DNA from: Chenopodium formosanum
Taxonomy: Eukaryota; Streptophyta; Magnoliopsida; Caryophyllales; Amaranthaceae
DNA: 64,000 bases
Assembly (NCBI GenBank): GCA_024500155.1
Contig: CM044869.1
Span: 50,981,898-51,045,897, forward strand
Direction: 5' to 3'
The translations under genes and the position numbers were made by a program. Below, piece after piece: positions 23,501-35,124 of the stretch; position 1 is the stretch's first letter; the number at the start of each line of letters is the position of its first letter. The notes beneath the pieces were generated by a model. It did no database searches and was not told where the DNA came from. It was given only the letters and a program-made list of their open reading frames with translations.

Positions 23501-23637
23501 AAGGGGGGGTGTTAAGCCTTATACTGTGTAGATTTTTGGGCCGATGTATAATCCCTAATCACTACTCTTGTGTTATATATATACTCTGTGCATAACGTAA
23601 TACAAAAGTAAAAAATCTATTCTCTCTATTTTTGACA
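20517..23637 (+). mobile_element. Copia-2, gag/protease-less derivative inserted in K2
   Basis: LTRs of 128 bp at 20517-20644 and 23510-23637 differ at about eight positions. The TSD is AAACG (20512-20516, 23638-23642). The PBS TGGTATCAGAGCCC follows the left LTR and AAGGGGGGG precedes the right one. Within about 15 bases of the PBS the sequence is already integrase (CEIC-type knuckle), so the leader, gag and protease are deleted. The total of 3.1 kb is about two thirds of Copia-3, which it resembles in integrase, RT and RNase H. Confidence 0.9.
20660..23502 (+). pseudogene. Copia-2 integrase-RT-RNase H remnant
   Basis: Integrase: HYFLTIVDDYSRGVW (about 20790), VRSDNGTEF (about 20930), GTPQQNG followed by a TGA at 21030. 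RT: FAPVAKMVTVRAFLVVA and MDVHNAFLHGDLDEEVY (22210-22340), a stop at 22421, and LVYVDDLIISGNN (about 22540). RNase [20 protein letters not shown] (23030) and HERTKHIEVDYQYV (23310). At least five nonsense or frameshift lesions. No gag or protease. Confidence 0.88.
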
Positions 23638-23849
23638 AAACGCATCAAATAAGCTTCTTTTTCAGCATCGATCACTCTTTTCGATCTCTTAATCCAAGCC
23701 ACTTCTTTTCCATTAAGTCTACCATATCCCAAATGAACTTTTTTAAGATCGTCCTCATTCATCTTACTGTACCTTGTGTATTGCCCTGTCGAATTTGTCT
23801 CCTCAACCGTATAATCGCCGTCTCCTCCGCTTGAATTCGAACCCGCCAT

Positions 23850-24113
23850 TACTAGTTAACAACAACAGCAAAACAGAACTAAAGAAAGAATTGCAATGGA
23901 ATCAAGCTAATGAAGTTGATTTCTAGATGGATGGAATTTTTGTTGGAGGAGAAAAAACAGAATGTTTGAAATAATGGGTTGAAGATGAAATGAATTAGAA
24001 TGGTATTTATAATGGCTAGTTTTTGGGTTGTTACTTATATCCAAACCGACTAATCTTTAGTTGTTGTAGTTGAGTCAGTTATCAAGATCAAGATTTATAA
24101 AATAATCCCTTTT
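23850..24113 (-). promoter_or_regulatory. K2 leader and promoter
   Basis: TATAAATA at 24011-24004, about 155 bp before the K2 ATG. The conserved block starts about 24046 (CTAATCTTTAGTTGTTGTAG, GTTATCAAGATCAAGATTTA) and breaks off after aatccctttt, where the Mutator-like element begins. The TTTCTTGAT arm of the inverted repeat is missing, cut away at the junction. Confidence 0.55.
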
Positions 24114-24730
24114 GCATGCACCCGGTGTACAGTATTTTTACTGTACATCAGACTGTTTGCACGTGCCACTCATTTACTAGTATTTTTTTTTTAAAAAAAA
24201 AACAAAATCGCGGAATTTCATACCTTAAAATCAAAAAAACGCAGAACAACAATGGAGGAGAGAGAAAGTGAGAAAACACAGGTCTCGATCATCAATTGAG
24301 AAGAGAGAAAGTGAGAAAACGCAAAAATTGCAGAAATCGATCATCAATTGAGAACAAAAAAGGTGAAAAAAACGCACAAAGTGATAAATTCGATCATCAA
24401 TGGAGAATTCGACTTTCGATACCACAAATTGTAGCAATCTCATCCACGAATTGCTACAAAAACAGAGGCAAATTGAAACTGAATTTGAAATCGATTTAAA
24501 TCGATCGATTATAGAAGAAGAAGAAACTAAGAGTTTTGGAGATGAATTCGTACCAATATTCAACAATCCAAACAATGGAGACGATGCAGAAGAAGCAATT
24601 AACAATGTAGAAGAAGCAATTGACAATGCAGAAAATCAAGTGGTTCCTGGCAAATCAATTGATTCAAGTTCAGAACAAACAACCAAATCAAATACAACTG
24701 AAGGTAATTTCTATAAACTTTTCAGATTGT

Positions 24731-24935
24731 ATGCAAAAAGTAACCTTTGTATGCCTTAAAGTTACCCTTTTCATGCATAAAAGTTACCCTGTTTATGCAC
24801 AAATGTTACCCTAAGATTGTATGTAGAAAATTCAGATTGTATGCAAAAAGTAACCCTTTGTATTCCTTAATGTTACTCTTTTCATGCATAAAAGTGACCC
24901 TATTTTCGAACAAATGTTACCCTTTTGTTGCCTCC
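24731..24935. repeat. AAAGTKACCCTTTT motif cluster A (transposase intron 1)
   Basis: About eight imperfect ~20-bp units of the type CATAAAAGTTACCCTTTT, all in plus orientation, in the first intron of the transposase gene. The same motif fills clusters B (26045-26110), C, D and E. Confidence 0.85.
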
Positions 24936-26044
24936 AATTTGAATGATATGCCGCCTCTGGTTATTATCTGATATATCGGTATTAAATCACAGATACAAAT
25001 CCAATTCATGCTTCTAGTTTAGATCTTAGAGGTTCATTTCTTGGTGTGGTAAGAGAAACTTTTGAAGAAATTTTGGAATTGTATGAAAAACATGCTACTA
25101 TACTGGGGTTTTCAATACGAAAGCATACAAATAGATACAAGACACACACAAAAATAGGAATTGAGGAAAATTATGTGTGTTCTACTGAAGGAAAGGGAAT
25201 TCAGGTGACAAGAAAACAAAGTTAGTTGAAATGGTTGATGAAAAGGATGTGAATATAAAAACAAGAAAGCCAAGACAAGTAGCCATTACAAGATCGAATT
25301 GCAAGGCATGCATAAGAGCAAAAGTGAATAAAGAAGGACAGTTTGAGGTAGTGGCTCATGTTATTCAGCATAACCATGAGCTAACAAGGTCACAATGGCA
25401 TTATTTGCATCGTTCTAAAAGAAAAATGACAGAAGAAAAAGCTGAAGCAATCAAAACAATGAAATCTTCAGGTCTAACTATAATGGACACTTACAATTAC
25501 ATGGCTACAGAGGCTGGAGGAGAACAGAATGTAGGTCATAGTGTTGTAGATCACCTAAATTTCTGCTCAAGGTTAAGAATGGAACAAATTGAGGCTGGAG
25601 ATGCTCAAACTTTAGTGAACATTTTAAACCAGGAACAATCAGAGGATCCAAACTTCTTTTTTAGAGTGAAGTTTGACAAAGAAGGAAGAATTTTCAATAT
25701 CTTTTGGAGAGATTCAATGATGCTAGAAGACTATAGGATATATGGAGATGTGCTTGTCTTTGATACAACATTTAGATTCAACAGATATAATCTTATATGT
25801 GCTCCATTTGTTGGAATAAATAATCACTGGCATAATTATATGTTTGCATGTGCTTTTATTGGGGATGAAAAAACAGATTCATTTGTGTGGCTACTAGAAA
25901 CCTTCTTGAAAGCTATGGAGAATAGAACACCAACTTCAATATTCACTGATCAGGACCAAGCAATGGCAAATGCAATTGAGCAGGTAAAAGATTTATTTTG
26001 ACATTTTACAGATTTTAAACTCTGACAATAATGTTTTCCTTTTT

Positions 26045-26110
26045 CCTATAAAGTTACTCTTTTAACTGCATAAAGTGACCCTTTTAACAGCATAAAGTGA
26101 CCCCTTTATT
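26045..26110. repeat. AAAGTGACCCTTTT motif cluster B (transposase intron 3)
   Basis: Three units (ATAAAGTTACTCTTTTAACT, then two of CATAAAGTGACCCTTTTAAC type) just upstream of the acceptor at 26120. Confidence 0.85.
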
Positions 26111-27372
26111 TTCAATGTAGGTGCTTCCTAATACAAGGCATAGACTTTGTATCTGGCATTTGGAACAAAATGCCATAACCAGATTTGGAGCTCTTAAAAA
26201 AGACAAAGAATTCAAGTATGCATTCAACCAGTGCTTAAAGATGTGTGTGACAGAACAAGAATTTGAAGCAAAATGGCAGGCAATGATGCAGAAATATGAG
26301 TTGACAGCACACTCTTGGTACCAAAGAGTGTATGAGTTGAAAGAGAAATGGTGTCCTGCCCTTACTAGAGATTTCTTTTCAGCAGGAATCTTATCGTCAC
26401 AAAGGAGGGAAAGCACTAATCATGCAATAGGATTCAGAGCAAGTAAAGCAACTACCTTGACAGAATTTTATACCATATTTAAGAAGACAATCAATCATTG
26501 GAGAAGCACAGAGAAATATGACGAGTTTACCTGTAGCAAGTCAATAACATTCACTTCATTGCCACTGTCTGGAATGCTAAAGCATGCTGCACAGGTAAAA
26601 AGTTAACTGATAAGTACATAAATTATAGCAGTTTAAATGTAGCTAAATGATTTTGGTGAACAGGTTTTCACTTTGTCACTCTTTAGAGATTTTGAAGAGG
26701 AGTTTGGATACTCTATGGAAACAACTGTTCAAATGATAGGAAGAAATGAAGAATGTCTACTTTATCAGGTAGCCCTGGAAGACAAGCCATGGTCTGCACA
26801 TCAAGTAAACTATATACATGAGAGCCAGAGTGTATGGTGTACTTGCAAAAATTTTGAAGCATCTGGATGGTTATGTTATCATTGCATCAGAATTCTACAC
26901 TTGCATTCAGTAACAAGAATACTAGACAAGTATGTTTCAAAAAGAGTCAGGATCCTACACAACAATATATTCCATGGAGACAAACAATGATAAGGAAATT
27001 CTACAATCTAATCTTAAAGAGTCAAGAAAATGAAGAGACAAGAGAATTTATGGAAGAAAGCTTCAGAAACAGTCTTAAAATGGTGGAAGACTTACTTGCT
27101 AGTGCTGCTCAGAGAGAAAGTGCAGAAGCTGCTTCTAATATTCCTGATGTGGCAGACAGCAATCACAACAATAATGATGTTTCTTTGGCATCGAGTACAA
27201 GCACAAGTGTACCAACAATACTTGATCCAAAAAGGGCTGTAACAAAAGGAAGAAGCAAGAGAGCAAAAGGAGGTCTTGAAAAAAGCAAGAGAAAAAGAAA
27301 ACCAGCACTGCCACCTCCACATTCAGAATTTGGATCTAAAACACCTAATTTGAGCCTCTTTTAGGAACTTTT

Positions 27373-27425
27373 TTAGATAATTATAGCAGTTTAAATGTAG
27401 CTAAATGATTTTGGTGAACAGGTTT
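27373..27425 (+). pseudogene. Left part of a duplicated transposase fragment
   Basis: 27378-27425 repeats 26622-26669 almost exactly: intron end plus the acceptor region, AATTATAGCAGTTTAAATGT ... GGTGAACAGGTTT. It directly follows the end of the transposase gene. The copy continues at 36525, beyond Athila. So a partial copy of the gene end lay in tandem before Athila arrived. Confidence 0.85.
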
Positions 27426-28855
27426 TGACAGGGTAAAGTCGTATCCCCAAATCAAAAGTAATTCCTAAATTCTCTAACTAATGTAGATAGGGAAGTAGGG
27501 TCGAATCCACAGAGAAACGAGTCTTTCTATTCCTAATTAACTAATATAATCTAGATTATGAGGTAACCAATATGTATATTTGAATAATAAACTAAACTAC
27601 GGAGATCAAGAATAAGGAGAAAATAATATATAAAAGGATCTAGGGCATAGGTTCACCAATAAATAATATTCCAGGGTTGAATATAATAATCATTCATCAA
27701 TGCATAATTAATCAGATCATAAAGGGCTTTCGCTACGTATTATAATCACACAATTAATTTACCGGTATTAAATCTCATCTTTCGAATCTCGATTTAACCA
27801 TTTATAAATTAACCTGCCTATTGAAACTAGACCTAAACATTAATTCTCATCTGTCGAATCTCGAATCAATATTGTCAAACTCATGCATAAAAGATCAGGC
27901 CTAATCTAGTCACAGAGCATTAAATCAATCAATAGGAAATTAATCTAGCATTGATAATTAACAACAATAATTTACCCCTTCATATTATTTATGGATCCCC
28001 ACAAACCCTAGAAATAGAACTACTCACACATAATAGGAACTAAACTAATCAAAACAATAAAACAAGTCATAAGGAATTGAAGGAATAAAAATACTGAAAT
28101 TAATAAAATAGAAATCGTACCGAATCGATGGAATTACAAACGAAGTTTAAGAACAAGAGAAAGAGTAAAGGTTTTGAGAGAGAAAATCTAAGTAGAGAGA
28201 GAAAAGTAGCAAGGGAGAGTAAAAGAAGTCCTAAAATTCCCTAAAAATTACATCCAAATACTAAGCAAGGAAATTCTACGCTAAACGAAACTAATCGGAG
28301 CCTAAACAAACCCCCTAAAACTCGCGCCCGGTCGGGCGCCGTACCGCCCGGCCGGGCCCGCCTTTTTGTTGCTAAAATCACCTCTCGCGCCCGGTCGGGC
28401 GCGTGCTCCGGGCGTGATGTTCTTCTCTTCTTTACTCGCCCCGCCTGGCCGGGCGCGCCTTCGGGCGAGGCCTTAGGGCCCCGGGCGGAGCTCTTGGGCA
28501 CCAATAATGGACTTTGATTGGGCCTTTACTCCTAAGCCCAATCGGATTTCCTCCTTGGGTCTTTGAACTCGGTCCAAACGCCTCGGGATCTCCAATACCG
28601 AGCCTTTAATTACCGATTTGCTTCTTCTAACCGGCCTTGGGCTTCAATCAGTGGCCGTGCACCTCCAATGCTCGTAGTCGCTACTCGAAAATTCGGGAAA
28701 ATGCTCCAAAAGTGCAATTTCCTACGAAACTCAACCAAAACTACGAAAACACTAGAAAACACCAATTAGTAATAAAAGTGGCTCGAAAGAGCCAAAAACA
28801 CTACTAATTATGACAAAGGGACGGGGGTAAATCACTATATAAAATGGACATATCA
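27426..28855 (-). repeat. Athila 3' LTR
   Basis: Begins TGACAGGGTAAAGTCG and ends GGACATATCA. It is the same length as the right LTR, with about 30 base differences by eye, mostly C/T. It includes GC-rich palindromes of the type CGCCCGGTCGGGCG at 28320-28460. The small ORFs in it have no known relatives and occur equally in both LTRs. Confidence 0.93.
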
Positions 28856-30476
28856 AACTCCCCCAAGCCAAACCTTTGCTTGTCCCTAAGCAAAGAGCTC
28901 ATCAATGAATATATAAAACATGCCTCACCCCAATAGTCAAAACAAGCACAAACGACTCAAGGCAAATCTAATGAACATGCTTCAATATTAATCAATCTTA
29001 TTCATCTAATCACCTTTCCTCCCCAACAATTGTCAAATAGAGCAAACCACAAGAGCATATAGAATTCAAGACTAGTGGTCACACACTCCACTCTCATTTA
29101 TGTGACAAGTAAAAGATGTACTCGATCGCTCTCCATCCCAACCCCTTTATGTGAACAATGCCCTCCCAAACTCACAACACTCGTGTGTTTAAAAAAAACA
29201 TACACTCAACCTAATAGTCAACTCGGAATATGCCAAGTCATAACTTGCATTGATAAGCAACACTTTCACATTTACACAACTCTATGCACAAGGTCGGAAG
29301 GTCTTTAAAGCTTATAATGTAAGGCTAGGGTAAAAGGTATGAAATATTTGGGAATATGTGAGAGAAAAGCTATGCATCAAGGGAGCCAATTCCTAGTAAA
29401 CCCATGATCAGAATAAATAATGATCATACATCTCCAACATCTCAATTTCAACAAAAATCTAGCAAATACAACTCCAAACAAATCAAACAATCCCAACACT
29501 TACAAAATTCACTCATAAAAATATAATAATGTAGAACTTGAGTGAAAAACAAACTCCAACTACTAAACATGAATTTTCTCATCAAAACTCAACCCTTTTT
29601 TTTTCTTTCTTTCTTTTGATCAACCTTCACTTAGATCATTTGAACATATGATAATTTTTCTCTTTTTGCTCTTTTTTTTTTTTTTCATTTTTTTTCATCA
29701 CACTTTTGTTTTTCCAAGGATATTCAACTTTTAAACTCATTAAAACAAAAATATGATCAAGAACAAATTACTTCTCAAAACCCACCCAAATTGCGCAAAT
29801 AATGTGCACACTACAAACTCCCTCACCTCACTCACTAATAGCTTCCCCAAGCCAAGCTTGGGACTAGTAACCAATGGGGAAAATATAGCTTATAATATGG
29901 CTAATAAACAATAAAAGGGAACAAGCAACAACATGGGTAGCAAAAAGGGAACAAACGTATCTAAATTCTCTTAAGGCTACCTAAAAGAATGAACGCCTTC
30001 GTCCTCCTCATGTGCATAATAATGAGTCATGAAACACTACTCATAGTTGCAAACAAATACTCAAATTCGTTGACATACCAGGAACTAAACACATATTCCT
30101 AACCAAATCAACTAGTCAAGCACTATATTCACAGGTAGTTGGACAAAATTGACGCAAGTTTAGGCATTCAAGTAATCAAAGTTCAAATCATGATCAACTA
30201 ATCCACAATATTCATCATCAAAAACCAAGAATCAAAACAAATTTTCTCAAGTATGGGGCACAGGGAAGCATGATTTACAATTCATTGGAACGTATTTTTT
30301 TTGATTTTTCAATTTTTTTTTTCATAAAAGAAAGCAATAAATCTAAACTAAGAAAACACACCAAAAATAAATAAATAAAAGAAAAAGGGAAGAAGAAATA
30401 TATACCAAATCCAAAAATCTCCCCCAAGCCAAAATCAGACAATGTCCTCATTGGCCCAAGAGCTAGCCTAGCATGG
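28856..30476 (-). other. Athila 3' untranslated region
   Basis: Lies between the env-position ORF and the 3' LTR. It is AT-rich with T and A runs (29585-29710, 30295-30320) and CAAGCTTGGGGAAGC-like strings. No gene is seen. Confidence 0.6.
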
Positions 30477-32006
30477 CTAATCCTCCTCGTCCTGATCCAT
30501 CCGTGTGGACCCCCCTCCCCCACTACTACCTGCACCACCTGCACCAAAAGAGCTACCACCAAAATAGTTAGCGTGATAACTCCCCCCCGCCGGTCCCCCA
30601 AAAGGTACGTCCTGGCCGTACCCATGGAAAGAGGAATAGTCAGTGTAAATACCATGGGCAGTGGGATCCCTATCGTATCCCTGGGGTGGAGGCTGGAACC
30701 AGTCTGGGTAAATAGCATCGTCGGGAATGTTGCCCCGACGAGCATAGTCATCATAAATGGGGTAAAGCCCTCTACCTTGGTTCCTCTCTAGGTAACCCAA
30801 TCTATGGTCAATGGACCCTATCATCCTCCTCATGTCAGTATAGGAGTGCTCTATACGTCCTAGGGCCTGACATATACTCTGAAGGTCCCAAACTGGGTCA
30901 GAGTCGGCCTGGGGAACTGAGTGAGACTGGCGGGGTGGTGATGGTGAAATCTGTAAAGGCTAAGTCACAGGTGGAGGCTGTGGTGGTGGAACTGGAGGTG
31001 CCTCCCCTCGGGGATGGGCAACTAGAAGGGCGTAGGTGTAAGAATCCTGCCCGGGGGGAAATGCGGTCAAGTCTGGGTTAGGTAGGGGAAAGATGGGCAA
31101 TGGATGCTCGTTCCCTACCTTGATACACCAATGGGTGACCTGGTGACCATCTACCCTCAACCACCCCAACTCCTCAAGGTACCTAGCGGTCATGTAGGTG
31201 TCAGGTCCACAGTTAGTCATACGGTGGGGTCTGTTCTCTACAAAGCCCGCTTTCTTGATGGCTATCCTAGTGATAAGGCCACCAAGACGGATGGGGGTAG
31301 TGACGGTGTTGCTAGCGGTGGCATGTCTACCTAGGTGGTGAATGATATACCTAGCTATGTTCAGCTTCCCGAACCCAAACACATAATGTCCAATCACAGC
31401 AAGTTCATTGATCTGACAGTTATGGGGTTCGTATCTACCTAGGAAACACACACCGGCAAATCTTTGCCACATTTTAGGGACGGGGTGGTGGATCGATTTG
31501 GCACTAGCATGTTTTGCATTTACATTAGGCATTCCAGTTAAAGCAAAATACACATTTTCCATTTTAAATTTAGCATGCCATTTTCGATCCAATTCATGAT
31601 CCAATTCAAACAATTTACAAAATTCCACAAAAGACAAAGTAATATTTCTATTATTTAGCCTAAAAATCAATTTTGGTCCACTTTTATGATTTTGAACAAT
31701 TAAAGACGACAAAAATTCACAAGTTAATTCACGATATGTGGCATAATGCATTTCAACAAATTTACGCATACTAATATCATTCATAAAACGTCTAACAAAA
31801 TCATAAATTCCTAGAGCTTCTAGAGTAGGGCGGTGTAACCACCGTGAAGGAATTACCTCTCGCCCGTAGAGCACCTCTAGCTTCTCCTTTTGCTCCGGGG
31901 TCGCAATCTTGATTGTCGGCCACTGAGCAAGTTGTAGAGATGGGTCGTATTGCTGAGACGAGCTTGAGCTACCCCCGAGTAGAGTCCTTGCCCTCTTTGC
32001 CGCCAT
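30477..32006 (-). pseudogene. Athila ORF-1 (env-position protein), one nonsense codon
   Basis: Starts at 32006 (MAAKRARTLLGGSSSSSQQY) and reads 348 codons to a TAG at 30960. The same frame stays open beyond it to 30477, where it ends in a Gly-rich acidic tail (GGSSFGAGGAGSSGGGGSTR, DQDEED). The N-terminal half (SRWLHRPTLEALGIYDFVRR, TYRELTCEFLSSL, FRLNNRNITLSFVEFCKLFE) fits the Athila ORF-1 family found downstream of pol. Its role is unknown; env is a positional analogy and I see no clear signal peptide. This is the best preserved gene of the element. Confidence 0.75.
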
Positions 32007-32259
32007 TTTAGGAAGTGGGTCAAATTTTGATTTTTATGAAACTTGAAAATTTTTGTATAAGAATGTAGAGGATGAAGTGAGGAGAAAGAATATGTAAAAA
32101 TTTTTGAATTTGAGAAAGAGATGGAGGAGATATCTTAGAGAGAAGTTAGAGGATATTTGAGTTTTAGAGAGAGAAATAATGGAGGAAAAGAATGGAAGAA
32201 GAAAGAAGGAGAAAGAAAGGAGGAAGAAAGAAAAAAAGAAGATGGGCGGAAAAACTGAG

Positions 32260-32580
32260 GTGGGATCGCGCCCGGTTGGGCGGCCCGTCGACCGGTCGGG
32301 CAACCTAAAGTGTCGATTCTTGCCTCTTCTCGCGCCCGATCGGGCGCTACATCGCCCGGTCGGGCGCTACATCGCCCGGTCGGGCGATGTTTCTTCAAAA
32401 ATTTTCCTCACTCTCGCGCCCGGTCGGGCAAAAATGAACTCCGTACACGTCAAGTTTCGCGCCCGATCGGGCGCTCCTCCACCCGGCCGGGCGAATTTTG
32501 CTAATTTCATACCCTTGCTCTCGTGCCCGGTCGGGCGGAGCCTCGCCCGGTCGGGCCCGAGAGCTAGTTGGACGTTTCTT
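32260..32580. repeat. GC-rich palindrome array (CGCCCGGTCGGGCG) in Athila
   Basis: About ten copies of a 14-bp near-palindrome, CGCCCGGTCGGGCG with variants (GATC, GGCC or GGTT centre), are spaced 20-60 bp apart in an otherwise AT-rich element. Two are direct tandem copies (gctacatcgcccggtcggg, 32345-32390). The same palindromes sit in both LTRs. Confidence 0.85.
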
Positions 32581-32771
32581 TTTCTTCAAATTTTGGCTAA
32601 CTCTTTTCCTCAATCTGTACCAAAAACTCATAACACTCATTAAATTCCCTCCTCTCTCCTCTCATAAGAAAAAGTAAACAATAAAAACTAAAAAGCAAGA
32701 AAAATACGGGTTGCCTCCCGCAAAGCGCTGGTTTATCTAGGTCCCGCACGACCCTCTTGCCATAATGCGTT

Positions 32772-33860
32772 TCAAGGCGAACTGGAACTGATTAGGTGTA
32801 GTAATTCAACTGCACCAATCGTAGCCCCCTCATGGTATAGCTTGAGCCTTTGACCATTAACCTTAAACTCACTACCATGCTCATCAAGCAACTCTACAGA
32901 ACCGAACTTGTTAGCCCTTTTAACAGTGAAAGGACCTGACCACCTTGACTTTAGCTTTCCTGGGAAAAGTTTAAGTCTAGATTTGAACAACAACACCTTG
33001 TCACCCTCTTTGAATTCTCTCGGAAGGATTATCTTGTCGCACCATCTCTTAGTCTTCTCCTTGTAGACACGCGCACTATCATAGGCCATCAACCTAAACT
33101 CATCAAGTTGGTTAAGTTGTAATAGCCTCTTTTCTCCCGCTAGCTTAGCATCCAAATTGAGCTCTTAATAGCCCAATATGCCTTGTACTCTAATTCCATC
33201 GGAAGATGACATGCTTTACCGTACACAAGTCTATATGGGGTAGTGCCTATTGGGGTCTTAAATGCGGTTCGATATGCCCAAAGGGTGTCATCTAACTTAT
33301 CACTCCAATCTTTCCTCGATTTTGCTACCACCTTCTCTAGGATGGCTTTGATCTCACGATTAGAAACTTCAACTTGGCCACTAGTTTAGGGATGGTAGGC
33401 TAAACCTGTCCTATGGTAGACACCATACTTTTTGAGAAGGGTATCTAACTTCCGCTCATGAAAGTGGGATCCTCTATCACTAATTATGGCTCTAGGTACT
33501 CCAAATCTCGGAAAAATGGTCTTCTTGAAAATCCTATGGACCACCTTGGCATCATTGGTAGGAGTGGCAATGGCCTCAACCCATTTGGATACATAGTCAA
33601 CGGCGACAAGTATATAACGATTCCCCTTGAAGAAGGGAAAGGTCCCATGTAATCAACAGCCCAAACGTCGAAAATTTCAACTTCCAAAATCCCAGTTTGA
33701 GGCATCTCATGCCGTCGCGAGATGTTGCTAGTCCTCTGGCAAGAGTCACAAGCCTGCACAAAAATGTTAGCATCCTTAAACATGGTGGGCCAGTAAAATC
33801 CTGACTCATTTATCTTGGCCACTGTTTTGGATGGACCATGATGTCCTCAATAGCGTGAAG
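32772..33860 (-). pseudogene. Athila integrase, broken
   Basis: HHCC zinc-binding part near 33750-33860 (SGFYWPTMFKDANIFVQACD, SCQR), catalytic-core start [15 protein letters not shown] (about 33650) and [20 protein letters not shown] (about 33270). The C-terminal part at 32772-33155 reads VYKEKTKRWCDKIILPREFK and SRWSGPFTVKRANKFGSVEL. Frameshifts and a stop in the zinc finger break it. It would insert the cDNA into the genome. Confidence 0.85.
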
Positions 33861-33954
33861 TGTGACAGCTAGTAAGTACACCATGAATCTCCCATTCAGG
33901 AACACACCTGCGAAATAATCCATCTACACACTCACGAAACAAAAAAGGATCATC

Positions 33955-35124
33955 CTAAAAATAATGTTTAACATCAAAAAGGAATTTCTTTTTTTGTTGG
34001 TAAGACAAATCAGGAGGTAGAGTACCACCCACTAAATAATTAGCAAAGTCAGCATACCAGGGGTGTTGCTCTACAACTGCATACAGGTTGTCATCGGGGA
34101 ATGAATCATCTATAGGAAGAGAATCCTTACCCTCATCATACCTGATTCGTGACAAGTGATCTGCCACTACGTTCTCTGCACCCTTTTTGTCCCTTATTTC
34201 AATGTTGAAATCCTGAAGCAAGAGAACCCATCGGAGTAGCCTAGGCTTTGATTCCGCCTTAGCTATTAAGTACTTCAAAGATGCATGGTCAGTAAAAACA
34301 ATAACTTTAGAACCAACTAGATATGATCTAAATTTTTCTAAAGCATAAATGACAGCAAGAAACTCCTTCTCTGTGGTGGCATAATTGACTTGAGCCTCAT
34401 CCAAAGTTTTACGCGCATAGTAAATAGCATGTAAAACTTTGTTCTTCCTTTGTCCAAGCACGGCTCCTAAAGCAAAGTCACTTGCATCACACATGATTTC
34501 GAAAGGAAGATTCCAATCGGGTGCACATATGATGGGTGCCGATATCAAAGCCTGCTTAATCCTGTTGAAAGCCTCAAGACACTCGTCAGTAAAAACAAAA
34601 GGGGCATCCTTGAGCAAAAGTTGAGTTAGTGGTTTAGCAATTTTAGAAAAGTCTTTGATAAAACGGCGATAAAACCTCGCATGACCCAATAAACTCCTAA
34701 CTCCCTTAACATTAACTGGGGGAGGTAGTTGCTCAATCACTGAAATCTTAGCCTTATCTACCTGTATACCCTTATCAGATATAATGTGGCCAAGAACTAC
34801 TCCCTCTGTCACCATAAAGTGACATTTCTCCCAATTTAAAACCAAATTGCAGTCTTCACATCTTTTCAAAATTTTAGCGAGATTAACTAAACATGCATCA
34901 AATGAATAACCATACACGCTAAAATCATCCATAAAAACTTCCATAATAGATTCTATGAAATCAGAAAAGATACTCATCATGCAACGTTGAAAAGTAGCAG
35001 GTGCATTACATAAACCAAAAGGCATTCTACGATATGCAAAAGTACCATAGGGACATGTAAATGTAGTCTTTTCCCCGGCAACGACGCTAAATTTTGACAG
35101 GGTAAAGTCGTATCCCCAAATCAA
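33955..35124 (-). pseudogene. Athila reverse transcriptase and RNase H, N-terminally deleted
   Basis: The conserved part starts at [20 protein letters not shown]; everything upstream of this in RT, plus protease and gag, is absent. The first ~18 residues of the open frame are LTR/PBS sequence. The active-site box is [10 protein letters not shown] (about 34935). RNase H/tether: [20 protein letters not shown] and [20 protein letters not shown], then [17 protein letters not shown]. The open frame continues 389 codons, so after the deletion little further decay has occurred. Confidence 0.88.

Larger units (their letters stand above)
13138..23849 (-). pseudogene. K2: WNK-like kinase split by two Copia elements
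   Basis: Three segments form one former reading frame on the minus strand: 23849-23638 (ATG, MAGSNSSGGDGDYTVEETNS, then GKEVAWIKR), 20516-20400 (LKCYCSWDN ... ENYSGNLSDFIEN) and 13958-13138 (SSLAVIQDWSVQI to stop). Copia-2 and Copia-1 with their TSDs account for both gaps. An in-frame TGA sits just before NVLKCYCSWD. The catalytic loop is VIQNNLRIGNLYVVG: the HRD Asp is lost, the Asn kept. GDLS keeps the DFG-type Asp. The C-terminal part retains a PF2-like region (YILKGRSGDNG ... FSFSLRI) and ends KQQNQEHQAG without the minisatellite tail. It is most like K3 (shared SVSSLRI). It was degenerate as a kinase regardless of the insertions. Confidence 0.85.
24400..27364 (+). pseudogene. FAR1/FHY3-like Mutator transposase, five exons, two frameshifts
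   Basis: Exon 1 24400-24704 (MENSTFDTTNCSNLIHELLQ; acidic, donor GTAATT), exon 2 from 24993, exon to about 25983 (EQ, donor GTAAAA), exon 26121-26594, last exon from 26664. The FAR1 DNA-binding domain spans exons 2-3 (YEKHATILGFSIRKHT, ENYVCSTEG, SNCKACIRAKV, HVIQHNHEL). The MULE transposase core contains DVLVFDTTFRFNRYNLICAP, FTDQDQAMANAI and RHRLCIWHLEQNA. The SWIM zinc finger is VWCTCKNFEASGWLCYHCIR. Frameshifts lie near 25195 (before KKTKLVEMVDEKD) and near 26945 (before QDPTQQYIPWR). A basic tail follows (GRSKRAKGGLEKSKRKRKP). The protein would bind the element ends and cut them; this copy is probably dead. Confidence 0.88.

Noticed and set aside
13959..23637. The gaps in K2 as large introns
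   Set aside because: Each gap is exactly one LTR retrotransposon with a 5-bp target duplication, and the paralogues K1 and K4 have no introns.
24400..27364. A domesticated host FAR1/FRS gene
   Set aside because: Two frameshifts, the neighbouring Ulp1-like gene and the shared intronic motif place it in a transposon.
28241..28504. An 87-codon Arg/Pro-rich ORF, repeated at 35910-36173
   Set aside because: It lies in both Athila LTRs and is produced by the GC-rich palindromes; no sign of a real protein.
30477..32006. A viral envelope protein
   Set aside because: Only its position after integrase is env-like. I see no clear signal peptide or membrane architecture; it fits the Athila ORF-1 family of unknown role.
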